Shown: piece after piece, positions 1 to 7,824 of the stretch
How positions within the stretch are numbered: the stretch's first letter is position 1
How the letters are laid out: every line of letters begins with the position of its first letter
DNA from: Sphingobacterium siyangense
GTDB lineage: Bacteria > Bacteroidota > Bacteroidia > Sphingobacteriales > Sphingobacteriaceae
DNA: 53,198 nt
NCBI RefSeq assembly: GCF_007830445.1
Contig: NZ_VLKR01000039.1
Coordinates: forward strand, 1-53,198
Direction of reading: 5' to 3'
The notes under the pieces: generated by a model
Seen by the model: only the letters and a program-made list of their open reading frames with translations
Told to the model about the DNA's origin: nothing
Databases searched by the model: none
Position numbers and translations under genes: made by a program

Positions 1-252
1 GGATATATTAGACTTACTTGGAGCTCTTACTACACCTAAGTGGTTCAGATTACCAGTGGTACTGCGTAGACCGTTACTAATATCACGAACCGAATCTGCC
101 GAGGAAAAATGACAGAAAAGCATACTGACTAGATGCGTCCAGCTGTTGATCCCTTTCTGATGTTTGTCACTTTTGTGCTTTGAAACCAAATCTTTGAATA
201 ATTCGCGGTCGATAAGAGATAAAATCTGACTAAAAACATTTAAATTTATCAT
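1..252 (-). CDS. IS4-type (DUF4372-like) transposase, N-terminal fragment
   Basis: The first 84 codons of a transposase start at ATG 252 and run off the left edge. The protein begins MINLNVFSQIL and includes a segment reading HLVSMLFCHFSSADSVRDIS. This resembles the N-terminal DUF4372 region found before the DDE domain of IS4-family transposases of Bacteroidota. The catalytic domain is not in the window. The same start is present at 53111 on the other strand. The family is assigned from memory of the N-terminal pattern; truncation is due to the window edge. Confidence 0.75.
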   Translation of the reverse strand, partial: MINLNVFSQILSLIDRELFKDLVSKHKSDKHQKGINSWTHLVSMLFCHFSSADSVRDISNGLRSTTGNLNHLGVVRAPSKSNIS

Positions 253-340
253 GGCGGTGTGTTATAATTTTGCGATTTAAATATAGCAACTTTGCTATAT
301 CTAAACACCGCCACTTTTTAAACGTTTAGGACGCAAGTGA
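1..340 (-). mobile_element. 5' part of an IS4-type insertion sequence (left copy)
   Basis: The inner end of the element is placed at about 340 because its first 176 bases are identical, in inverted orientation, to 53023-53198, and the similarity stops abruptly at that point on both sides. The 88-base leader before the transposase ATG contains a palindrome around 283-302 with arms ATATAGCAA/TTGCTATAT. The rest of the element and any target duplication lie outside the window. The two copies point outward, away from the genes between them. Confidence 0.85.
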
Positions 341-418
341 AAATGGATAAAAAGGAAACCCGAATTTATAACTAATAAAACTGAGTTCAGTTTCGTCTTA
401 TAATTATACTTCATAAAA

Positions 419-452
419 ACACCCTAAAAGTTTTGTCCAGCTTTTAGGGTGT
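419..452 (-). terminator. Rho-independent terminator after the HMA gene
   Basis: A perfect 12-bp stem (ACACCCTAAAAG / CTTTTAGGGTGT) with a 10-base loop is followed, reading leftward on the minus strand, by TTTTATGAAG. It lies 27 bases past the stop of the HMA-domain gene and closes the copper unit. Confidence 0.8.
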
Positions 453-478
453 GATGCTTCTATAGATTTATGGAACAA

Positions 479-700
479 TTATGTGGAGTAGATCACTGCA
501 TTAAAACCCTTCTTTTTGATAATTTCAATTATTTCTTCTTCCGAAACGCCTTCAGATTTTACAGTCAGAATTTTGTCTGCATTTGTGGTGTCAACATTCC
601 ATTCACATATACCGTCCACATTATCTAGATCTGCACTTACTTTGGATACACATCCCCCACAAGTGAGGTTTGTTTTGAATTGAAGTTCTTTGCTTTCCAT
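479..700 (-). CDS. Heavy-metal-associated (HMA) domain copper chaperone, CopZ-like
   Basis: A 73-residue protein that is a single HMA (ferredoxin-like) domain. The metal-binding loop reads LTCGGCVSKV, with the two cysteines of the CxxC motif at about residues 14 and 17. Such proteins bind Cu(I) in the cytoplasm and hand it to a CopA-type ATPase. The gene lies 142 bases downstream of copA on the same strand and ends at a strong terminator, so the two probably act as a copper chaperone/exporter pair. The MTC of classic CopZ is LTC here. Metal identity is inferred from context. Confidence 0.88.
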   Translation of the reverse strand: MESKELQFKTNLTCGGCVSKVSADLDNVDGICEWNVDTTNADKILTVKSEGVSEEEIIEIIKKKGFNAVIYST

Positions 701-842
701 GTTATTTAATTTTAATGTTATTAATCTATTTAATTATCTGTACAAATATCCCTTTAATTCGATTGGCTATACTTACAGTTTTTCTATTTTGTTTTATAAT
801 ATTTACCGTTTAAAACACGGTCTACGGCTCAACCATCGTTAG

Positions 843-3260
843 CTATTTTTTCCAGCGAAGCCGCAAGCTATTACTGACAACACTTACACTGCTCAATGCC
901 ATTGCAGCTCCAGCTATCATCGGGTTTAAAAGGAAACCATTGAATGGATACAGAATGCCTGCAGCGAGGGGAATTCCAATTAAATTATAAATAAATGCCC
1001 AAAACAAGTTTTGCTTAATCGTTGCGACCGTTTGTTTCGACAGTCGAATTGCCTGGGGTATCTTCGTCAAATCAGAAGAAATAATTGTCATTTTCGCTAC
1101 ATCCATTGCAATATCACTTCCTTTTCCCATTGCAATACTGACATCCGCTGTTGCTAAGGCTGTACTATCATTAATACCGTCCCCAACCATAGCGACCACC
1201 TGTCCCCTTCGCTGCAATTCCTTAACAAAATCAGCTTTGTGCTCTGGCAATACCTCGGCTTTGTAATGCTGAATCCCTGTTTCCGCAGCGATGGCCCTCG
1301 CTGTAGCCTCGTTGTCACCAGTCAGCATATATAGTTCAATTCCCATTGCTTGCATCTCCTTGATTGCACGTACAGAAGTTTCCTTAATCTGGTCCGCAAT
1401 GGCAATTACAGCTAATGCAGTATGACTATTGGCAAACCAGATCACTGTTTTCGATTGATTTCCCCATTGAGTAGCATGTTCCATCAATTCTGTCGAAATT
1501 GTAATCCTATTTTCATCCAACAACCTCCGATTCCCTACATAGTAAGTTTCGATTCCTTCACTGCCTTTTACACCCTTCCCCGTAATACTTTCGATAAAGG
1601 ATATTGGAGTAACTTTCACATCATTAAAATACCCTACAACAGCTTCTGCCAATGGATGTTCTGACTGTTTCTCCAAGCTTAACAGGATACCTTTCAAATT
1701 ATCTTCATTATTTTCCCAATACACGTCAGTAACAACAGGTTTTCCCTCCGTAATGGTACCGGTTTTATCCAAAACAACTGCACTTACCTTTTTGGCCAGC
1801 TCCAGACTTTCCGCATCCTTAATTAAAATGCCCTGTTCAGCTCCCTTACCCACTCCAACCATGATCGCTGTAGGAGTTGCTAAACCTAGTGCACAAGGAC
1901 ACGCAATAACTAAAACCGTTACTGCCGCCAACAAACCCTGTACCAGATGGTTTTCTCTACCTAAAGTAAACCACAGTAGAAAAGTTAAAATAGCAATACC
2001 AATGACAACAGGAACGAATACACCAGCAATTCGATCGACCAGTTTTTGTACAGGAGCCTTACTTCCCTGTGCATCCTGTACCATTTTAATGATCTGTGCA
2101 AGCATTGTTTCCCGCCCAACTTTTGTAGCTTTGAACTGAAAACTTCCCTTTTGATTGATCGTCCCTGCAAATACCTGTTCATTTCCCGTTTTTAAAACCG
2201 GGACCGGCTCTCCGCTTAACATACTCTCGTCAACATAGGAATTTCCACTGATAACAACACCATCGACAGCGATCTTCTCCCCTGGTTTTACCAGAATGAT
2301 ATCGCCGGTATGAACGGCTTCTATAGGAACCTGACGCTCTACTCCATCCGATTGAATGACCATAACCGTCTTCGGCTGCAACCCCATTAGCTTTTTAATG
2401 GCAGATGAGGTGTTACCTTTGGCCTTCTCCTCCAGCAATTTACCCAATAAAATAAAAGCAATGACAACTGAGGCGGCCTCAAAATAGACATGTGCATGCA
2501 AGCCACGTTGATGCCAAAATTCAGTAAAGAGCATATTAAATACGCTAAAGATGTAAGCTATCCCCGTGCTCAACGCAACAAGTGTATCCATATTGGCCGA
2601 ACGGTGTTTCGCCTGTTTCAACGCATTGACAAAAAAGTCCTTACCTAGCCAAAGAACTACGGGTGTAGAAAACAGCCACATAATAGGATTTGCGTACGGC
2701 ATATCCATAAAGAACATACCAATTACAACTACGGGAAGGGATAGCAATACTGCCCATCGTGTTTTGATTTTAAGCTTGTGAAATTTAGCGGCGTGAATAG
2801 CCTCCAATGTTTCCTGCTGTGTAGATTCATCTTCGATTAATAAATCATAGCCACCAGCCTGGACTGCTTTCTGAATTTTTAAATGATCCGTAATATTAGG
2901 CAAATATTCAACTGTAAGATTTCCAGTTGCAAAATTTACAGACGCATTGACAACCCCTTGTTCATATTTCGCCATACTTTCGGCGCTACTGGCACATGAG
3001 GCGCAAGTCATCCCAAGAACTGGAAATGTTTTGGTCAATGTAGAAACACCATAACCAAGATCTTTGATCGTCTTTACACTGCTAACGACCGCTTCACTAT
3101 CTTTAGGTACGATAGCAGCTCTATGGTTATTCAATTCCACCCGATAGCTCGCCAAGCCTTTGACCTGAGCTAGTCCTTTTTCGACAATTGAAGCACAATG
3201 TTCGCTTTCAACATCTTCTAAAGGTAGATAAACCGTATCTTTATAAATATCTGTCGCCAT
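843..3260 (-). CDS. copA: Copper-translocating P1B-type ATPase
   Basis: This 805-residue cytoplasmic-membrane ATPase exports Cu(I). In order it has a degenerate HMA domain without CxxC (residues 1-75), a second HMA domain with GMTCASC (Cys86, Cys89), membrane helices from about 165, the SGEP actuator motif (about 349), the CPC metal site (454-456), the phosphorylated Asp498 in DKTGT, SEHP (533-536), and GDGINDS in the P-domain. The last helices carry YN and MALSS, the pattern of Cu(I) transporters. The frame is open to a TTG at 3299, but the ATG at 3260 is preferred because it gives a normal N-terminus. The HMA chaperone gene follows on the same strand. Confidence 0.95.
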   Translation of the reverse strand: MATDIYKDTVYLPLEDVESEHCASIVEKGLAQVKGLASYRVELNNHRAAIVPKDSEAVVSSVKTIKDLGYGVSTLTKTFPVLGMTCASCASSAESMAKYEQGVVNASVNFATGNLTVEYLPNITDHLKIQKAVQAGGYDLLIEDESTQQETLEAIHAAKFHKLKIKTRWAVLLSLPVVVIGMFFMDMPYANPIMWLFSTPVVLWLGKDFFVNALKQAKHRSANMDTLVALSTGIAYIFSVFNMLFTEFWHQRGLHAHVYFEAASVVIAFILLGKLLEEKAKGNTSSAIKKLMGLQPKTVMVIQSDGVERQVPIEAVHTGDIILVKPGEKIAVDGVVISGNSYVDESMLSGEPVPVLKTGNEQVFAGTINQKGSFQFKATKVGRETMLAQIIKMVQDAQGSKAPVQKLVDRIAGVFVPVVIGIAILTFLLWFTLGRENHLVQGLLAAVTVLVIACPCALGLATPTAIMVGVGKGAEQGILIKDAESLELAKKVSAVVLDKTGTITEGKPVVTDVYWENNEDNLKGILLSLEKQSEHPLAEAVVGYFNDVKVTPISFIESITGKGVKGSEGIETYYVGNRRLLDENRITISTELMEHATQWGNQSKTVIWFANSHTALAVIAIADQIKETSVRAIKEMQAMGIELYMLTGDNEATARAIAAETGIQHYKAEVLPEHKADFVKELQRRGQVVAMVGDGINDSTALATADVSIAMGKGSDIAMDVAKMTIISSDLTKIPQAIRLSKQTVATIKQNLFWAFIYNLIGIPLAAGILYPFNGFLLNPMIAGAAMALSSVSVVSNSLRLRWKK

Positions 3261-3386
3261 AACTGATTGTTTTATTTTACACAACAAATTTGGCCACAAA
3301 TAACATCGAAATCATTACACAATTAAGGAATTGATTTGTAATATTTATTCGATAATACGATACGACAGGTTAAACTCAATTCTTCT

Positions 3387-3647
3387 TTAGCTTTCCACTT
3401 CCTCAACAAAACCATAGATAATATAATCGCCGCGTTCTTCGAGTTTAATCGTTTCCATTCCACTCCAGCCGGATGCATTGGTATTTTCATCGATAAAATT
3501 TTGAATTCTGTCAAATGCGACACCAATCTTTGTTTTCCCATCGGCATAGATCTGATATTTCGCAGAGGTCTGCCAGCTTACTTTTTTTCTAAATAACCGT
3601 AACCCTTCTCTTTTCAAAAAACTGTGCATTTCATTCGATAAATTCAT
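3387..3647 (-). CDS. Small hypothetical protein (86 aa)
   Basis: An 86-residue soluble protein I do not recognise. It starts at ATG 3647 with a basic N-terminal stretch (KREGLRLFRKK), followed by alternating hydrophobic and polar residues that could form a small alpha/beta domain, and an acidic C-terminus. There is no signal peptide, membrane helix or cysteine. It lies 126 bases upstream of copA on the same strand and could share its transcript. A second frame (3323-3547) overlaps it, but its sequence composition is less protein-like. The coding call is moderate and no function is assigned. Confidence 0.55.
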   Translation of the reverse strand: MNLSNEMHSFLKREGLRLFRKKVSWQTSAKYQIYADGKTKIGVAFDRIQNFIDENTNASGWSGMETIKLEERGDYIIYGFVEEVES

Positions 3648-4100
3648 ATTCTCATTTGTTTTACGCGCTCACACTACTCACCTATTTATTTGGCAGATGC
3701 TTTTCTGGTCAAGGACTTACCTCAAGCCTCCTCATTAGTTTATCTATTTACGCAACACGGTTTTAATGGCTAAAGAAATGGTTTTTCGCTGCTAAAATAG
3801 ATAGCCCTAAAATAATGAACCTGATAGAATCCTACAATAATGCCGTCACTATTTCATCGTACTCAAATGCTATTTTGTCGAATTTTCCAACAGCACACGA
3901 TGGACCTTCTTTCAATGCTGATTATAATCTAGCAGACGATTTGAACAGCATCTAATACACGGCGAACAGAAATAGGAACAGGCGCTATTTTTTCGTCGAA
4001 TAGATTCTTTAGTTCGTCCGATTCATTTTCAATTCTGTCGATATTTTTCGTTGTTCTTTTCCATAGCTAGCACATTTGTTTACAATTTAAACGTATAACT
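3648..4100. other. Intergenic stretch with two competing tiny ORFs
   Basis: This 453-base gap separates the copper unit from the lanthipeptide locus. It holds a 46-codon plus-strand ORF at 3815-3955 (MNLIESYNN...DDLNSI) and, overlapping it on the minus strand, an open frame ending at 3929 whose translation is strongly protein-like (NLFDEKIAPVPISVRRVLDA). The minus frame joins ATG 4064 only if one A is removed from an A-run. Neither is supported enough to call as a gene. CACATTTG at 4071-4078 resembles the Bacteroidota -7 element (TAnnTTTG) for the downstream peptide gene. Confidence 0.4.
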
Positions 4101-4244
4101 ATGGAAAACATTGAAAATTTTTTAGCGGAGGATTTTGTATTGGATGTACAAACTGTCTGCGTGGTCGAACCGATCTCATTTTTTGATTTTGATGATATGG
4201 AACTGGTAACTATTAAGACAGTTACATCTTCAAAAGTAATATAA
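4101..4244 (+). CDS. Putative FxLD-type lanthipeptide precursor (47 aa)
   Basis: A 47-codon ORF starts at ATG 4101 with an acidic N-terminal segment (MENIENFLAEDFVLDVQTV) and ends in a Ser/Thr-rich tail (TIKTVTSSKVI). FVLDVQ matches the F-x-L-D box in the leaders of class I lanthipeptides, which LanB dehydratases recognise; actinobacterial FxLD peptides have a similar FDLDVQ/R pattern. The C-terminal part has five Ser/Thr in the last eleven residues, one more Ser (residue 26), and a single Cys at residue 20 directly after the box, so at most one lanthionine ring could form. Position immediately upstream of a response regulator and LanB, separated by a hairpin, supports a precursor role. No homolog search was possible. 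Confidence 0.6.
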   Translation: MENIENFLAEDFVLDVQTVCVVEPISFFDFDDMELVTIKTVTSSKVI

Positions 4245-4255
4245 AAGAGGATAAT

Positions 4256-4289
4256 GCTGTGAGGGCGTTCTGGTAGGCGCCTTTACAGC
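4256..4289 (+). promoter_or_regulatory. Hairpin between precursor and downstream operon genes
   Basis: A 12-bp stem with two G-U pairs (GCTGTGAGGGCG / CGCCTTTACAGC) and a 10-base loop lies 12 bases after the precursor stop and 43 bases before the response-regulator ATG. There is no long T-run after it, so it looks like a partial terminator or a mRNA-stabilising stem, as often found between lanA and lanB genes to keep the precursor mRNA in excess. Confidence 0.55.
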
Positions 4290-4331
4290 AATCGTCTTTA
4301 TTGCCTACTAAATAAAAAAAGAACCGAGTAT

Positions 4332-4700
4332 ATGACTTCACCCAAGCTTAAATGTATTCTTATTGAGGATGAACCCTTGGCGACAAAAAAAATAGTTGAA
4401 TACATTCACATGTTTCCAGATCTTCAATTGATAAAGATGGTTGAAGACATTGAAAATCCAGCATTATTTAGTCATGATCTAAAATCTGCAGACATCCTAT
4501 TCCTCGATCTCATTGTTAGCGGCGGTAATATTAATACACTTGCCGAATTGATCGCCGATATTCCTATCCTGATCATAACGTCCGCTGTGTCACGCTGGCA
4601 TTATCCGGAATTTATCAAAAACAGAAAGCATTTTGCACTACAAAAACCAATTTCGCCCGAAATGTTTCAGTCCTGTATAAAACAAGTCATGCAATACTAG
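4332..4700 (+). CDS. Receiver-only response regulator
   Basis: A 122-residue protein consisting of one CheY-like receiver domain. The acidic pair Glu12/Asp13 (ILIEDEP), the phosphoacceptor Asp59 (LFLDL), Thr83/Ser84 and Lys105 (QKP) are all in place, so it should be phosphorylatable. The N-terminus resembles the LytTR-family regulator at 7794-8498, but here the protein stops where a LytTR DNA-binding domain would begin, and the lanB gene starts 12 bases later. It may be a natural phosphorelay component or a regulator that lost its output domain. Its place between precursor and lanB suggests control of peptide production. Confidence 0.85.
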   Translation: MTSPKLKCILIEDEPLATKKIVEYIHMFPDLQLIKMVEDIENPALFSHDLKSADILFLDLIVSGGNINTLAELIADIPILIITSAVSRWHYPEFIKNRKHFALQKPISPEMFQSCIKQVMQY

Positions 4701-4712
4701 TCCTACTAATTC

Positions 4713-6281
4713 ATGTCATTATTTCACTTATCCGATTATTTTCTTCTGCGCACGCCGCTGCTTCCAGCTGCATTTGCCGTTGATCTTTTAACGATAAAAG
4801 AGAGACATGAAATAGAAGAAAAACTTCGTCATTTGTTTCAAAATGAGCAATTAAAAGAAGCCCTATTTCTGGCAAGCCCTGCCTTCTCAGTAGAAGTTCA
4901 AAAATGGCTTGAATACAAGAAAGAGAGCAGCTCAAAAATGATCGCTTCACTACTCAAATATGCGATTAGGATGAGCACTAGAAGTACGCCTTTCGGTTTA
5001 TTCGCAGGGGTATCTTTTGGGAACATTGCCGTCTCCGAAAAAAAGGTATCGTTAATTAGGGCTAATGCGAATAAAGCTGTATTAAAACTGGATGCCACCA
5101 TTTTGACAGGAATTATTGAACAGCTATCAAAAGATAAAAGAATTTACAGTCAACTCTATTATCGTATCAATCCGACCTTATACTTAGATGGTAAATATTA
5201 CAAATATTATCAAAAAGGGTCAAATGGGAAGAAAGGACAGCATATCCTGAAACGCATAAGGCTTACCCCAGTTTTGGATCGAGTCATCCAACACTTTGAA
5301 CGTAATAAGAGAACCAGCCACTATCAATCATTAATCGATCTGCTGCAAGGTCTTGGAGCATCAACAACGCATGCGCCCCTATTCGTCAATAACCTCATCA
5401 GCCTTGGAATCATATCTTCTGAATTACAGCCCAATGTAATTGGCCGAGGTTATCTGGATAGCCTGATAACGACGCTTGAAAGAGTGGATAAGGCGGAAAA
5501 TTATTTAAATCCTTTATTAACGATAAAAAGATGGCTTCATAGTTCTCAATCTGTCATTGAGATCCGAACCGCCATCCTTAAATTATTGCAGCCTTTGGCT
5601 CCAGACCTCGATATGACCAATTCGTTACAGGGGGACCTACTCATAGGGATGGACGAAAACAATTTATCAGATACCGCATTAAATCACATAAGAGATCAAT
5701 TTCAGGATTTACTGCCACTTTGCAGCCAGGCTAAGTTAACAGATTTTGACCAGTTTAGAGCTGCGTTCTCTGTTAAATATGAAGATAGAATGGTCCCGCT
5801 AACGACAGCTTTAGACCCCGATATTGGGATTGGTTACGGACGTCAAGAAGGTGTTTACAATATAACGGATGAAATACTCGGGGATGTTAAAAACATCACT
5901 CCGACGGGCGAAAAAAAATATGGGGACCACCATTATCAAGATCTGGTCATTGAAAAATTTGTAGCAAGTGTAAAAAATCAATTCACCGAAATTCGGCTGA
6001 CCGGCAAAGATCTAGATCATATCGCTAAACAGCGTAAACAAACAGCTCATACTATCCCTTCTTCATTCTATGCCATCGGCAATCTCCTTAGAAGTTCATG
6101 TCAGGAAAATTTATTCTTCAATCTAGGTACTATTGGTGGTTCGTCATCAGGAAACTTAATTTCCAGATTTGCACATTTGGATGAAGAATTGCATAACAAA
6201 TTTAAAAGAATCGGCCAACAAAGAGCAACAGCAGTTTCCCAATGCAATACTTGCCGAGATTTGTCATTACCCAGACAATAA
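4713..6281 (+). CDS. lanB: Lantibiotic dehydratase LanB, N-terminal part (frameshifted)
   Basis: The 522-residue frame covers most of the glutamylation domain of a class I lanthipeptide dehydratase, which uses glutamyl-tRNA to activate Ser/Thr of the precursor. Landmarks are LLRTPLLP (Arg13) and RMSTRSTPFGLFAGV (Arg86, Arg90, Thr92), matching the conserved tRNA/substrate-binding arginines near the NisB N-terminus, and GGSSSGNLISRFAHLD near the end. The family signature runs through KFKRI (codon ending 6212); after that this frame reads about 20 unrelated residues, while the +1 frame continues the family pattern. Joining at 6212/6214 gives 1036 residues, the usual LanB length. It is therefore one gene with a frameshift: real decay, sequencing error, or less likely recoding. 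Confidence 0.85.
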   Translation: MSLFHLSDYFLLRTPLLPAAFAVDLLTIKERHEIEEKLRHLFQNEQLKEALFLASPAFSVEVQKWLEYKKESSSKMIASLLKYAIRMSTRSTPFGLFAGVSFGNIAVSEKKVSLIRANANKAVLKLDATILTGIIEQLSKDKRIYSQLYYRINPTLYLDGKYYKYYQKGSNGKKGQHILKRIRLTPVLDRVIQHFERNKRTSHYQSLIDLLQGLGASTTHAPLFVNNLISLGIISSELQPNVIGRGYLDSLITTLERVDKAENYLNPLLTIKRWLHSSQSVIEIRTAILKLLQPLAPDLDMTNSLQGDLLIGMDENNLSDTALNHIRDQFQDLLPLCSQAKLTDFDQFRAAFSVKYEDRMVPLTTALDPDIGIGYGRQEGVYNITDEILGDVKNITPTGEKKYGDHHYQDLVIEKFVASVKNQFTEIRLTGKDLDHIAKQRKQTAHTIPSSFYAIGNLLRSSCQENLFFNLGTIGGSSSGNLISRFAHLDEELHNKFKRIGQQRATAVSQCNTCRDLSLPRQ

Positions 6282-7824
6282 TGCTGGTAATATAATTTAT
6301 AGACCTGCGCTGCGAAAGACATCAATTTGTCTAAGCCCAACAATCGACGAAGAACAAGAGCAAATTGATGTTAATGACTTATACCTGTTCCTTAAAGAAC
6401 AGCGTCTAATCTTGTGGTCCAAGAAATTCAATAAAATGGTTATCCCCCGTTTGACGACGGCCCACAATTTTGAACAAGGTATGAATATTTATAAGTTTCT
6501 CGCAGATTTTCAGTTCCAAAATAATAGGTTGGATCTTTCCTGGAATTGGGGAATTATGAAAGAGCAGCGGAGGCTCCCAAGAATAAGCTACAAAAATATT
6601 ATCTTGTCTAGAGCCCAGTGGCGAATTCAAAAAATAGCGAAATACCCCAGCAACCCTCAGGCTTTCATAAAAAATATACAAGCGGAGTTAGCAATCCCTG
6701 CAATGGTCATCATCAGCAGCGGCGATAATGAACTGTTGATAAATTTAGACAATCCTTTTTGCATAGAAATCATATTGGATCATATGTGCAAAAGAGAGAC
6801 CATATTAACCGAATATATCCTGAATGACTATTCATCAATAGCCAGGGATAAAGATGGACATATTTTTGCCAACGAAATCATTATTCCAATAGAATCACAA
6901 CATGAGACTTTCACAAATGAATCAGCTCCGCAAGACAATAACCTAAAAAGATGCTTCCCTTTGGGCAGTGAATGGCTTTACGCCAAGATCTATTGTGGTT
7001 TACATTTTGCAGACACCTTGTTAAAGGAAGTTTTCCCCATTATCGTAGAGACAATTAGTCAACAAAATGTCCTAAAAAAATGGTTTTTTATACGGTACAA
7101 CGATCCATCGCCCCACATTAGGTTTAGAGTTGAGCTTTCAGATCCAAGCCAGTATTATTTCGTTATATCCACGCTTAATACCCTATTGGAACAGTTTATT
7201 AAAGACGGCCAGATATCAACGCTATCCTTTGACACTTATACACGGGAGATTGAACGCTATACCCCATTTTGTATGGAACTTAGTGAGGAGCTATTCTATC
7301 AACAGAGCGAAACGGTACTGAAGGTTATTCACCAAAGTACTTCAATCAATGATCGATGGCGCCTGGCTTTCGAAAATATTGAGTCGCTATTAGAAGCTGC
7401 AAAATTTACACTGATCGAGAAAAGAGATTTCTGCCTACAGATGAATACCCTTTATCAGCAAGAATTTGATAATAATAAAAACCTTTGGATTCATCTCAAC
7501 AATAAGTTTAAAGAGAAAAAAGACTGGTTCGACAAACCTTTAGACAACCTAGAAGAATCGAAAAAGAAACTAAATGCACTTCAATACAGCATATTTAACA
7601 CCTTACAGAGCCATAACGAGCAAGATGAATTCAAGTCGGCTCGGACATCGTTACTATCAAGCTACGTTCATATGTTTATTAATCGATTGTTCATGTCTGA
7701 TCAACGCTTACATGAACTTGCCGTTTACCACTTTATGGTTGGCTATTATAAAATGCAAATTGGGAAACAGAAAGAACGTATGAATCCGATAAATTATAGG
7801 AGTCCCATCTTCGCGAAAAGTTGA
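6181..7824 (+). CDS. lanB: Lantibiotic dehydratase LanB, C-terminal part with SpaB_C elimination domain
   Basis: Continuation of the preceding frame one base further on. The meaningful part begins at NKEQQQFPNAILAEI (about 6217), which follows KFKRI in intact LanB proteins. It contains the remainder of the dehydratase domain (RPALRKTSICL) and then the thiopeptide-type SpaB_C domain from about 6955, with the typical EWLYAKIYCG and WFFIRYNDPSPHIRFR segments, where glutamate elimination would take place. If translated alone it would begin at ATG 6181 or TTG 6169, neither giving a natural domain start. The stop overlaps the 3' end of the convergent LytTR regulator by 31 bases. No LanC cyclase or exporter follows. 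Confidence 0.82.
   Translation: MKNCITNLKESANKEQQQFPNAILAEICHYPDNNAGNIIYRPALRKTSICLSPTIDEEQEQIDVNDLYLFLKEQRLILWSKKFNKMVIPRLTTAHNFEQGMNIYKFLADFQFQNNRLDLSWNWGIMKEQRRLPRISYKNIILSRAQWRIQKIAKYPSNPQAFIKNIQAELAIPAMVIISSGDNELLINLDNPFCIEIILDHMCKRETILTEYILNDYSSIARDKDGHIFANEIIIPIESQHETFTNESAPQDNNLKRCFPLGSEWLYAKIYCGLHFADTLLKEVFPIIVETISQQNVLKKWFFIRYNDPSPHIRFRVELSDPSQYYFVISTLNTLLEQFIKDGQISTLSFDTYTREIERYTPFCMELSEELFYQQSETVLKVIHQSTSINDRWRLAFENIESLLEAAKFTLIEKRDFCLQMNTLYQQEFDNNKNLWIHLNNKFKEKKDWFDKPLDNLEESKKKLNALQYSIFNTLQSHNEQDEFKSARTSLLSSYVHMFINRLFMSDQRLHELAVYHFMVGYYKMQIGKQKERMNPINYRSPIFAKS

Noticed and set aside
3323..3547. Alternative 74-codon minus-strand frame over the small gene at 3387-3647
   Set aside because: It overlaps a frame with more natural composition and start; treated as a shadow.
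6169..6180. Separate start (TTG/ATG) for a second independent gene at lanB
   Set aside because: The first 15 residues do not fit any domain start, while joining the two frames restores the LanB family pattern and length.
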